DNA of 64,000 bases, from assembly GCF_946886895.1 (NCBI RefSeq), contig NZ_CAMPJO010000014.1:30816-94815 (forward strand), in the 5' to 3' direction. The position numbers and the translations under genes are program-made. The DNA comes from an uncultured Marinobacter sp. Its GTDB lineage: Bacteria > Pseudomonadota > Gammaproteobacteria > Pseudomonadales > Oleiphilaceae. Below are positions 45,244 to 52,497 of the stretch, in pieces. The notes under the pieces are model-generated. The model was not told the DNA's origin. It saw only the letters and a list, made by a program, of their open reading frames with translations, and did no database searches. Numbering within the stretch: position 1 is the first letter of the stretch; the number at the start of each line of letters is the position of its first letter.

Positions 45244-47625
45244 ATGATCACGCGATGCCCCCGTACGGTGCGTGTCGTTGTGTACTCGTTGGCACTGATG
45301 ATTTTATCCGCCTGTGCCGATCCGGCATCGGGCACACCTCTCAACAGCTCCGGAGCGTTTGTCCGGGAGACGATAGATCCCACCGGACCCAATGCCCCCT
45401 GGGGCAAATCCGTGGGCGATATTGATGGTGATGGCCGGCTGGATATTGTCGTTGGCGGTCACCAGCGCCCGCCCCTCTCGATCCTTGAGCGGATTTTGCG
45501 CAAGCTCGGCATCAAACCCGACAGTACCCGTGTTGGTGAACTGGTCTGGTACCGCAACCCCGACTGGAAGCGTGAGGTTATCTCCGAGCGTTTTGCCGTC
45601 AGGACCGATATTGAAGTGGCGGATATGAATGGTGATGGCGCCAACGATATCGCCTTCGTGGCGGACAGCGGCACGGTCTGGCTGGAAAACGGATCCTGGA
45701 TTGCCCACGCCGTGGATAACGCAAAATTCCACGATCTGGAAGTGCACGACCTGGATCTTGACGGCAACCCGGAGATCGTAGTCCGCAACCAGAGCCTGTT
45801 TGGCTACGATAATGGAGACTTTGTCAGAATCTATCGTCGACTGGGCGCGGATACCTGGAACAAGCTCGATATTTCGGTGCCCCACGGAGAAGGCCTCAAG
45901 GTCACGGACCTGGACGGTGATGGCTTTAAGGATATCGTGGTGAACGATGTCTGGCTGAAAAACCCCGGGCAGGGGGAGGCTCAAGACTGGCTGTCGCACC
46001 GGTATGTGGCTGCCGGGGGGGCGGCAGATACCGGGTGGCAGTGGCCGGACGTATATATCGATACTGCGGATTTCAATCACGATGGCCGGCCGGATATTGT
46101 CCTCTCGCCCGCTGAAGAAGCCGGAGAAACCTATCAGATTGCCTGGTTCGAGAACCCCGTCGACCGTCAGGAAAACTGGCCAAAACATTTGGTGGACGGG
46201 GAGGTTGAGGCTGTTCATCACTTTATCGCGGCAGCGGATGTCGATGTAGACGGGGATGTCGACATCCTGACTGCCGAGATGAATCAGGGCGAGGGTGACA
46301 ACCCGGTATCGGTGTATCTGAATGAGCCATCCGGTTGGCGCCAGCAGGTCTTGTCCACCGGTGGCGGACACAGCCTCAGGGCGGTTGATATCGATAACGA
46401 TTTCGACACGGATCTGGTCGGCACCAACTGGCAAATCGCCGATTACCACGGCGATTACCCGGTCTGGCTGTGGCGTAACCGAAGCGAGGCTGCGCCTGAC
46501 TGGCGACGGCATGTTGTTGACGAAGCGCGACCGGGCCAGGCGACCTTTGTGTTTGCCCGGGATGTGAACGGCGATGGGAGGCCTGACCTGATTACCGGTG
46601 GGTACTGGTATGAGAATCCGGGTTCTCCTGATCGTGACTGGACAAGGAGGGCTCTTGGCGCCCCCGCACACGATGCGGCGTTTCCGGGAGACTTTGACGG
46701 AGACGGCGATGTCGACATTCTGGCCACTGGCTGGCGCGGTTACGGCTATGAACCGACACTGCTTGAACGACTCAGGGCCAAGCTTGGGGGGCCGCCTCCA
46801 GGCAATGTTGGCGAGCGACTGGTCTGGGCAGAAAATAGTGGGTCTGGAGAGTTCACTATTCGAACCAACATTGAACAAGCCCGGGGGGATTTTCTTCAGG
46901 GCACGGCCTTTCTGCCGGGTGATCAGAGCGGTTTGCCCAGGATTCTGTTGTCATGGCACCAGCCTGAGAGTGGATTACAGGCGATTGTGATCCCCGGGAC
47001 GCCACGCGAAACGGAATGGACCTGGGAGCTGGTCAGCGAACTATCACAGGATGAGGCAATCACCGTGGTTGATATAGACGCGGACGGTGTGGATGAGGTT
47101 GTCCTGGGCACGCGGATTCTATTGCAGGCCAGGGACGGTGGCTGGAGTGAGCTGGTTGTTGATGATTCGGCGGACAAGCCGGACCGCCATCGGGTCGCCG
47201 ATATCAACCAGGATGGCAGACTCGATATTGTGGTCGGTTTCGAAGCGGTCAGCGAGAAGGGCGATCTGGTATGGTATGAACAGCCCGAACTGGCAGGTTC
47301 AGACTGGCGTCGGCACCTTGTTGCCCGCGTCACCGGCCCGATGAGCCTGGATGTGACAGACATGGACAACGACGGCGATAGCGATATCGTGGTGGGGGAG
47401 CATGACCTCAGGCACCCGGAACAGGCACGAATGATGTGGTTCGAAAACAGGGGGCAGGGAAGCCAGTGGCTGGGTCGCCTGATATACACCGGCGATGAGC
47501 ATCACGATGGTGCCGTGACCGTTGATATCGATGGCGACGGCGACCGGGATGTTGTTTCTATCGGTTGGTCCCATGGCAAGGTGCTGCTCTATGAAAATCT
47601 CGCCGGCGGCGGCCAGTCGCACTAA
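45244..47625 (+). CDS. FG-GAP/VCBS repeat lipoprotein
   Basis: Protein of about 793 residues with a lipoprotein signal (VVVYSLALMILSAC). Many repeats of the calcium-binding type DxDGDGxxDIVVG follow, such as DIDGDGRLDIVVG, DMNGDGANDIAFV, DVDVDGDVDILTA and DIDGDGDRDVVSI. These form a beta-propeller of the integrin-alpha/FG-GAP kind. It is likely an outer-membrane protein that binds glycan or another surface ligand. The ATG at 45244 gives a normal signal peptide; the frame is open back to 45109. The 3' end overlaps the convergent flippase by 4 bases. Confidence 0.82.
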   Translation: MITRCPRTVRVVVYSLALMILSACADPASGTPLNSSGAFVRETIDPTGPNAPWGKSVGDIDGDGRLDIVVGGHQRPPLSILERILRKLGIKPDSTRVGELVWYRNPDWKREVISERFAVRTDIEVADMNGDGANDIAFVADSGTVWLENGSWIAHAVDNAKFHDLEVHDLDLDGNPEIVVRNQSLFGYDNGDFVRIYRRLGADTWNKLDISVPHGEGLKVTDLDGDGFKDIVVNDVWLKNPGQGEAQDWLSHRYVAAGGAADTGWQWPDVYIDTADFNHDGRPDIVLSPAEEAGETYQIAWFENPVDRQENWPKHLVDGEVEAVHHFIAAADVDVDGDVDILTAEMNQGEGDNPVSVYLNEPSGWRQQVLSTGGGHSLRAVDIDNDFDTDLVGTNWQIADYHGDYPVWLWRNRSEAAPDWRRHVVDEARPGQATFVFARDVNGDGRPDLITGGYWYENPGSPDRDWTRRALGAPAHDAAFPGDFDGDGDVDILATGWRGYGYEPTLLERLRAKLGGPPPGNVGERLVWAENSGSGEFTIRTNIEQARGDFLQGTAFLPGDQSGLPRILLSWHQPESGLQAIVIPGTPRETEWTWELVSELSQDEAITVVDIDADGVDEVVLGTRILLQARDGGWSELVVDDSADKPDRHRVADINQDGRLDIVVGFEAVSEKGDLVWYEQPELAGSDWRRHLVARVTGPMSLDVTDMDNDGDSDIVVGEHDLRHPEQARMMWFENRGQGSQWLGRLIYTGDEHHDGAVTVDIDGDGDRDVVSIGWSHGKVLLYENLAGGGQSH

Positions 47626-49076
47626 CTGGTTCGTCGGGTCGCCTGGCGCACCAGGGAATGCAGCTGCGCCCATTCCTCCGTTCCCGAAAGCAGAATCCGG
47701 CCCGAGCCGACAATCAGCAGGGCGGCGGCGCTGACAAACAAGGTCCCCAGAAAGATAAACTCCCAGAGCCCGGACAGTGCTGGCCAGGTGGGGAGCGAAA
47801 CCAGCCAGGCTGCTCCCAGGCTTCCAAGGATCGATGGCACCGACAGCCAGAGTAATCGCCACAGGCCGAATGCGGTCCATTGGTTCAGAATGCCGAGAAG
47901 ACAGAATGTTGTCGCCACCGCCAGCCAGCCCCTGATCCATGCCATATCGCCCAGAGTGTCGGTGGCGAACAGTAGCAGAATGGTGACGATAACCACCGTT
48001 GACAGCACATCAAACGTGAACAGTGCCCGTACCTTACCAAGGGCGATGACAGCGTCGCTGACCAGTGCAAACAGGCAGAAGGTAAAGAAAAACAGGGCAA
48101 AGGGCTGAAGTAGGTGGCTGTAGGCGGACCACTGGGGCCCCAGGAGAACGTTGATGGTCAGCTCCGGGTAGAGCAGAAGGAACGTCGTGATGGGGGTTAA
48201 CAGCGTGACCATTACGGCCAGCGCCAGCCGTATTCGATAGGCGAGGGCCTCCGGGGTGTGCCTGACCTGGGCAATGGATGCCAGCAGTGGTTCACTCATG
48301 GGAATAATGGCGGACAGTGCGGGTAGAAGGCTCACCTCGCGAACCAGGTTGTAGCCGCCCAATGACGTGGTTCCAAAAAAACGGGAGACCATGAGGTTAT
48401 CGATCTGGGAGCGGGTAAAACCGACAACGCCACGGAGCAGCAGCCACCGGGAGAACTGCCACTGCTCTCTGAAGTTTCCCAGGGTCCAACTGGGGCGAAA
48501 CTCGTGTACGCGGTACGAGCCGATCGCCAGCACGACGGCTGACACGAGGCTTCCTGCAATAATGGCCCAGTAGCTGGCATGCAGCAGCGCCAGGGCAATC
48601 ACCGTCAGGAACGACAACCCCTTTTGCCAGAGGGTCAGCCGGAACATCGGACGGTAATTGATTTCCCGGGCCAGTACCATCATCCCGGGAGTCCGGAAGG
48701 CCCGGATGACAATAGCCAGGGCCGCAACGGGCAGTGCCAGGACGAGCTCGGGCGTGTCGAAGAAGTTGGCAAGTAACGGTGCGCAGGCCATGATGGCCAC
48801 CGTAATCGATGACTTGATAAGAATATCCATGGACCAGGCGGTATTGAGGTCCGCGTTGCTGACGGTGTCCTTCTGGACGATGTACTGTTGGTTTCCGGTT
48901 TCTACGAGTAGTTCGAAAAACTGCAGGATGATGGTCACCAATGCCACCACGCCAAAATCTTCCGGTGTCAAAAGGCGGGCAAGAATCAGCGTACTGATGA
49001 TCCCGAGCCCGCGCTGGACGATCTGGATGGCAAATAGCAGGGCGGAACTCTTGGCGACCTTCAGGCTGGCGGACAT
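47622..49076 (-). CDS. Second Wzx-type flippase (MOP superfamily)
   Basis: Protein of 484 residues with about 12-14 membrane helices. LGIISTLILARLLTPEDFGVVALV at the N-terminus is the PST-flippase signature, and FSRWLLLRGVVGFTRSQIDNLMVSRFFG is a middle landmark. It is similar in class to the protein at 24963-26426 but clearly different in sequence. It could serve the sugar operon at 32.8-45.0 kb. A clear ribosome-binding site (GAGAGG) precedes the ATG, and a strong terminator separates it from the PEP-CTERM gene upstream. Confidence 0.87.
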   Translation of the reverse strand: MSASLKVAKSSALLFAIQIVQRGLGIISTLILARLLTPEDFGVVALVTIILQFFELLVETGNQQYIVQKDTVSNADLNTAWSMDILIKSSITVAIMACAPLLANFFDTPELVLALPVAALAIVIRAFRTPGMMVLAREINYRPMFRLTLWQKGLSFLTVIALALLHASYWAIIAGSLVSAVVLAIGSYRVHEFRPSWTLGNFREQWQFSRWLLLRGVVGFTRSQIDNLMVSRFFGTTSLGGYNLVREVSLLPALSAIIPMSEPLLASIAQVRHTPEALAYRIRLALAVMVTLLTPITTFLLLYPELTINVLLGPQWSAYSHLLQPFALFFFTFCLFALVSDAVIALGKVRALFTFDVLSTVVIVTILLLFATDTLGDMAWIRGWLAVATTFCLLGILNQWTAFGLWRLLWLSVPSILGSLGAAWLVSLPTWPALSGLWEFIFLGTLFVSAAALLIVGSGRILLSGTEEWAQLHSLVRQATRRTS

Positions 49077-49120
49077 ACGCCTCTCGCAACTCCGGGGGCT
49101 GGGGTGAAGGCCTATTACAA

Positions 49121-49147
49121 CAAAAAATGCCAGCCGAAGCTGGCATT
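49121..49147 (-). terminator. Rho-independent terminator after PEP-CTERM gene 1
   Basis: On the minus strand AATGCCAGC-TTCG-GCTGGCATT is followed by a T-run. A 9-bp stem with a UUCG tetraloop is a textbook intrinsic terminator. It stops transcription of the PEP-CTERM gene (end at 49169) before the flippase. Confidence 0.92.
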
Positions 49148-49168
49148 AATACTCATACCGGGTTCAGT

Positions 49169-49678
49169 TCAGGCTTGACGACGCCGGACTGCCCCCAGGC
49201 CAACCAGGCCCAGGCCAAGCAGGGCAAGAGTGCCTGGCTCGGGAACGGCTTCCGTGACGACTGTCAGGACTGACTTGCCGACATAGAAATCACCCAGGAC
49301 CGATTGAACGGTAACGCTCAGAAGACCGTCAGAATTCAGGGCGCCAAGTGCCTGGGCCTCAAGACCATTGCCGAAGTTGGCGGTTCCCAACTGAGCATAA
49401 CCTGTGTCGAAATCGAAGCTTTCGATAACAAAGAGAATGGTCTCGGGAACCAATCCCTCGAGGAAGCCATCCTGGTCATCGCTTATGTCGATGGCCAGGG
49501 TTCCACTCAGGGCGCTACCCAGCGTAAACCCGTCATCGTTGATGTCGTGAGTGTAGGAGTGGCTCCCAAACCACTCGACGAACTGACTTTGATTGACCGT
49601 ATCGACGATCATGCCTGCATTGGCGGTTGTCAGCGTCAGCAACGCCCCAACCAGTGCTCCACCAATTAATCTAATCAT
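49169..49678 (-). CDS. PEP-CTERM sorting-domain protein 1
   Basis: Protein of 169 residues with a signal peptide (IGGALVGALLTLTTANAG) and a C-terminal sorting tripartite signal: VPEPGT, a hydrophobic helix (LALLGLGLVGLGA) and RRR. Exosortase should cut near the PEP motif after export. The mature part is acidic and rich in Gly, Asp and Ser, with no recognised domain. The ATG at 49678 has AGGTGG upstream; the GTG nine bases earlier is less likely. It has its own sigma-54 promoter and its own terminator, so it is expressed separately from the exosortase gene. Confidence 0.9.
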   Translation of the reverse strand: MIRLIGGALVGALLTLTTANAGMIVDTVNQSQFVEWFGSHSYTHDINDDGFTLGSALSGTLAIDISDDQDGFLEGLVPETILFVIESFDFDTGYAQLGTANFGNGLEAQALGALNSDGLLSVTVQSVLGDFYVGKSVLTVVTEAVPEPGTLALLGLGLVGLGAVRRRQA

Positions 49679-49723
49679 AATTCCCACCTACCTGTGCTTG
49701 ATGTTGGGTTGCAGGCTGATTGG

Positions 49724-49740
49724 AAGCAAAGCTCAAGCCA
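49724..49740 (-). promoter_or_regulatory. Sigma-54 (-24/-12) promoter of PEP-CTERM gene 1
   Basis: Minus-strand TGGCTTGAGCTTTGCTT matches TGGCACG-N4-TTGCW, with exactly 10 bases between the GG and GC. The predicted start near 49714 leaves a leader of about 36 bases before the ATG at 49678. Confidence 0.85.
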
Positions 49741-49802
49741 GCTCGGAAAAAGCGGGGGAATTCAGATGGGTACAATATAAAGACGGTGCGGCAATAGAGC
49801 GT

Positions 49803-49822
49803 GGTGTAAATACCGTCGACAC
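49803..49822 (-). promoter_or_regulatory. Candidate PrsR-binding box upstream of PEP-CTERM gene 1
   Basis: Minus-strand GTGTCGACGGTATTTACACC. It shares TGTCGA-N6-TTACACC, with identical spacing, with the box at 52388-52407. It ends 62 bases upstream of the -24 element, the usual range for a sigma-54 enhancer site. Assignment to PrsR is inference from gene context. Confidence 0.7.
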
Positions 49823-49834
49823 GTTGGACGCGCG

Positions 49835-51253
49835 TTAGAGGTCCAGGCGCTTCCGGGCTACGAGAACGGTGGATACCGCGTCTCCACAATCCGGTGTGTG
49901 ACAGAGCGCTTGCACCGTTACCAGCGCAAACCGGGTCTTGCCCAGGTAAATGGCCGGTATCTGGAGCAGTTTTGCCAATCGATAATGGTTGGTGACGAAG
50001 GGGCCGACCCTATACGTCCGGCTGAGGATGACGCGCTTCTGGCCACTCAGTTCCCGCCATATTTCAAGATCCTGCGTATCCAGTGAGGATTCAAGAAACC
50101 AGCTGTTCCGGTCGATCAGCGGAGGTAGGTACGGCACTATTTTGGTGGTCTTGGAATCCCGCTGGAATTGGGCAACAGAGACCACCGCGTTGCTGCCAGT
50201 CACACGCCAGACCTGGTGGTTCAGGAACGTCGGCAGCGCCAGTGGGACCGGAAGGTCCCGGTATGAGGCCGCCTTCAAGCTGCCCGGTGCTATTCTGACC
50301 TCACCCATCGGCACCTCACGGGCGTGGACGAGAGAGAGCCCGGCATGGCCGAGAAGCAGGCTGGCCACAATAAACGCACTCCCCCTGAGGGAAATAACCG
50401 GTTTATTAAAAACCTGTAAAGTTTTTCGGCGGTGCACCGGAACCAGGAACATGGCCGGGCCAATAAAAGCCACAAACACGATCCAGCCAAACAGTTCATG
50501 CTCACGGACCAGCCCGTTGTTCATATCGGTCATATACGCGATCACCACCAGAGCAATGATACGGACCCAGTTAATGATCAACGCCAGCGCCGCGGAACCC
50601 AATAAAATCCAGAGCCACCCCCGCCACCGGAAATCGTTCAGGACCGCCGTGATTGCACCCAGCAACAGCGAAATAGCCAGGTAACCCATGCCTGAACAGC
50701 CGTCGGCAATAACCAGTCGCCCATAGGGCAGGGTGATGTGATTGCCCTCAATCAAAGCGGTTATTCCCAGCGTGGACACCGCGTGGCTGACGACAAAGGT
50801 AGCCAGGGCAACGAGCGCCGGAATCAGGTCTCCCCAGAGAGGAAGTGAAAGACCCAGTAGCGCGATATATGGGATACCGGTCAGCGCTTCCCGGAGTCCG
50901 AAGGCGGTCCAGCACACGACAAACAGGCTCGCTGGTAACAGGAGGTAAGCCAGGGTATCGATGCGAACAAGTTCGAGGGTTGCCCAGAGCAGTACCGTAA
51001 TGAGCAGCAGAATGCCGCCCGGGATTCGGCCGGACATCCTTGTGTGAGGACCAGCGCTCTGTGGCGGCAGCGGTGGGTGAACAATCAGCAGGGCCAGGAA
51101 CGCCAGGAACGTGGGTAAGCCATGGGCTAGGGTCTGCTCCCACCTTAACCAGGCATCGAACAGGCGCGCCCACGTCGGAAAGAACAGCAAGATCGACACA
51201 GCGGTGGCGAACAGGTAAGGCCATGCCCGCAACAATGCGTGGGAAACAGTCAT
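49835..51253 (-). CDS. Exosortase with fused EpsI-like C-terminal domain
   Basis: Inner-membrane protein of 472 residues with about eight membrane helices followed by a soluble periplasmic part. The catalytic triad of the exosortase family is present: Cys186 in ADGCSGMGY, Arg231 in NWVRI, and His252 in EHELFGW. Residues about 310-470 resemble EpsI. The enzyme should recognise PEP-CTERM tails and cleave them during EPS export. The active-site surroundings (ADGCSGMGY, REHELFGW) differ from the usual XrtA pattern, so the subclass is uncertain. It lies between the two PEP-CTERM genes, each of which has its own promoter. Confidence 0.9.
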   Translation of the reverse strand: MTVSHALLRAWPYLFATAVSILLFFPTWARLFDAWLRWEQTLAHGLPTFLAFLALLIVHPPLPPQSAGPHTRMSGRIPGGILLLITVLLWATLELVRIDTLAYLLLPASLFVVCWTAFGLREALTGIPYIALLGLSLPLWGDLIPALVALATFVVSHAVSTLGITALIEGNHITLPYGRLVIADGCSGMGYLAISLLLGAITAVLNDFRWRGWLWILLGSAALALIINWVRIIALVVIAYMTDMNNGLVREHELFGWIVFVAFIGPAMFLVPVHRRKTLQVFNKPVISLRGSAFIVASLLLGHAGLSLVHAREVPMGEVRIAPGSLKAASYRDLPVPLALPTFLNHQVWRVTGSNAVVSVAQFQRDSKTTKIVPYLPPLIDRNSWFLESSLDTQDLEIWRELSGQKRVILSRTYRVGPFVTNHYRLAKLLQIPAIYLGKTRFALVTVQALCHTPDCGDAVSTVLVARKRLDL

Positions 51254-51344
51254 CCGTAACCTGAATCAAAGAGTCTGCGTGTAAGAGGTATGAGCATAAC
51301 GCGTGCGTGGCCCGCGGTCATCATCGCTGATCCGGAAAGCCAAT

Positions 51345-51374
51345 AAAAAACCGACAGACAGAGCTGTCGGTTTT
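51345..51374 (-). terminator. Rho-independent terminator after PEP-CTERM gene 2
   Basis: Minus-strand AAAACCGACAG-CTCTGT-CTGTCGGTTTTTT. The 11-bp stem and T-run end transcription 23 bp after the PEP-CTERM gene, before the exosortase gene. A-runs on the other side make it potentially bidirectional. Confidence 0.92.
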
Positions 51375-51396
51375 GCCAAGCCCGTTCAGGGGCGTG

Positions 51397-52197
51397 TCAC
51401 ACCTTGCGTCGTCTGGCCGCACCCAGTCCGATAAGACCGAGACCCAGAAGGGCAATCGTGCCAGGTTCCGGAACCGGGACGATATCTTCGACATAAACCA
51501 TCAGATCGTTGTAGTCCATGTCTCCGCCGTCCTCGAACCCGAGAACATAGTCGTCGTTTTCCCAGAGAACACAATCACTCAGGGATTGCTCACCACAACC
51601 GTAGGTGATTTCGCTGCCCAGGTTGATACGTTGTCCCTTACCCTGAACCGCGACAAACCGTTCGGTGCCTCCGTTCATCTCAGCGTCTGAATAGATGACG
51701 GGCGCGCCACCGTAGCCGAGATAGAAACCGAACTCATTGCTGGCAAAGGTGCCTTCGAGCTGGTTATTAACGTAGACCTTGTAGCTGCCACCCGAGATAT
51801 CAAAGCTTACCTGGGCCCGGTTTTCGTTATCGACAACGGGGCCAGTAAAGCCGCCTGACGTTGTGTAGCTCCCCTCGTCAGATCCCGAGAAAAGTTGCAC
51901 GTAGTCTGTACCGTTGTAGATGCCAAAAGACTGGTTCGTCAGCATTGAAGTAATTTCAATGAGGAACGTGGCAGTGCTGTTGGTGCCGTCCGGAGACGAC
52001 GTGAAGTAGGGGCTGGTGCTTGCATCGTTTGTTTCTGTATCGCCGAGCACATTAACGCTGCTGCCGGAAACAATCAGGTTGTCATTGATGACTTCGCTGA
52101 GGTTTGCTTCCGACCCGTCGTTAATGAAGGCTGCCTGTGCAGACATTGCGCTCAGACACGCTAATGCTAAAGTCGTTCTGGCCAATTTCATTGTCAT
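51397..52197 (-). CDS. PEP-CTERM sorting-domain protein 2 (DUF4114-like)
   Basis: Protein of 266 residues with a signal peptide (MTMKLARTTLALACLSAMSAQA) and a sorting tail VPVPEPGT / IALLGLGLIGLGA / RRRKV. Just before the tail, LGFEDGGDMDYNDLMVYVED matches the acidic calcium-type signature of DUF4114-like domains. It is exported, probably processed by the exosortase and held in the EPS matrix or outer envelope. AAGGAGT lies before the ATG at 52197; the longer frame to 52296 covers only the leader. It has its own sigma-54 promoter. Confidence 0.9.
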   Translation of the reverse strand: MTMKLARTTLALACLSAMSAQAAFINDGSEANLSEVINDNLIVSGSSVNVLGDTETNDASTSPYFTSSPDGTNSTATFLIEITSMLTNQSFGIYNGTDYVQLFSGSDEGSYTTSGGFTGPVVDNENRAQVSFDISGGSYKVYVNNQLEGTFASNEFGFYLGYGGAPVIYSDAEMNGGTERFVAVQGKGQRINLGSEITYGCGEQSLSDCVLWENDDYVLGFEDGGDMDYNDLMVYVEDIVPVPEPGTIALLGLGLIGLGAARRRKV

Positions 52198-52320
52198 GTT
52201 ACTCCTTGGGTTTACTTGGGCGTTCCCTGCAACCCGGCCATCTCCGAGAGACCCGTGGCTTTCCGTCCTGCCCTCGCGAACAGTTTGGCTTGGCAAACCG
52301 AATGGATGCCGATGTAAACA

Positions 52321-52337
52321 AAGCCAGATTCATGCCA
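52321..52337 (-). promoter_or_regulatory. Sigma-54 (-24/-12) promoter of PEP-CTERM gene 2
   Basis: Minus-strand TGGCATGAATCTGGCTT matches TGGCACG-N4-TTGCW at nearly every position, with 10 bases between GG and GC. The predicted start near 52311 leaves a leader of about 114 bases. Confidence 0.85.
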
Positions 52338-52387
52338 GAACTTAAATCCGATATAAATCAATAAATAAGAAATAGTCCTGTGGCGGG

Positions 52388-52407
52388 GGTGTAAGATAAT
52401 TCGACAT
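52388..52407 (-). promoter_or_regulatory. Candidate PrsR-binding box upstream of PEP-CTERM gene 2
   Basis: Minus-strand ATGTCGAATTATCTTACACC. It carries the same TGTCGA-N6-TTACACC as 49803-49822 and ends 50 bases upstream of the -24 element. The distance differs from the other copy by 12 bases, close to one helical turn, so both boxes would face the promoter alike. Confidence 0.7.
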
Positions 52408-52414
52408 ATCAAGT

Positions 52415-52445
52415 AAAAAGACCAGACAACGAATGTTGCCTGGTC
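52415..52445 (-). terminator. Rho-independent terminator after prsT
   Basis: Minus-strand GACCAGGCAAC-ATTC-GTTGTCTGGTC followed by TTTTT. The 11-bp stem has one G-U pair. It ends the prsK-prsR-prsT transcript 52 bp after prsT and insulates it from the PEP-CTERM gene. Confidence 0.92.
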
Positions 52446-52497
52446 CTGGTGAAGTGCGGAACCCGGGGGAAGCGGAGCGTCCTGGCGTTGCCGGGCT

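Noticed and set aside
45304..46878. 524-codon minus-strand frame opposite the FG-GAP lipoprotein
   Set aside because: Produced by the repeated GATGGCGAT-type codons of the calcium repeats read backwards; no start signal or family likeness.
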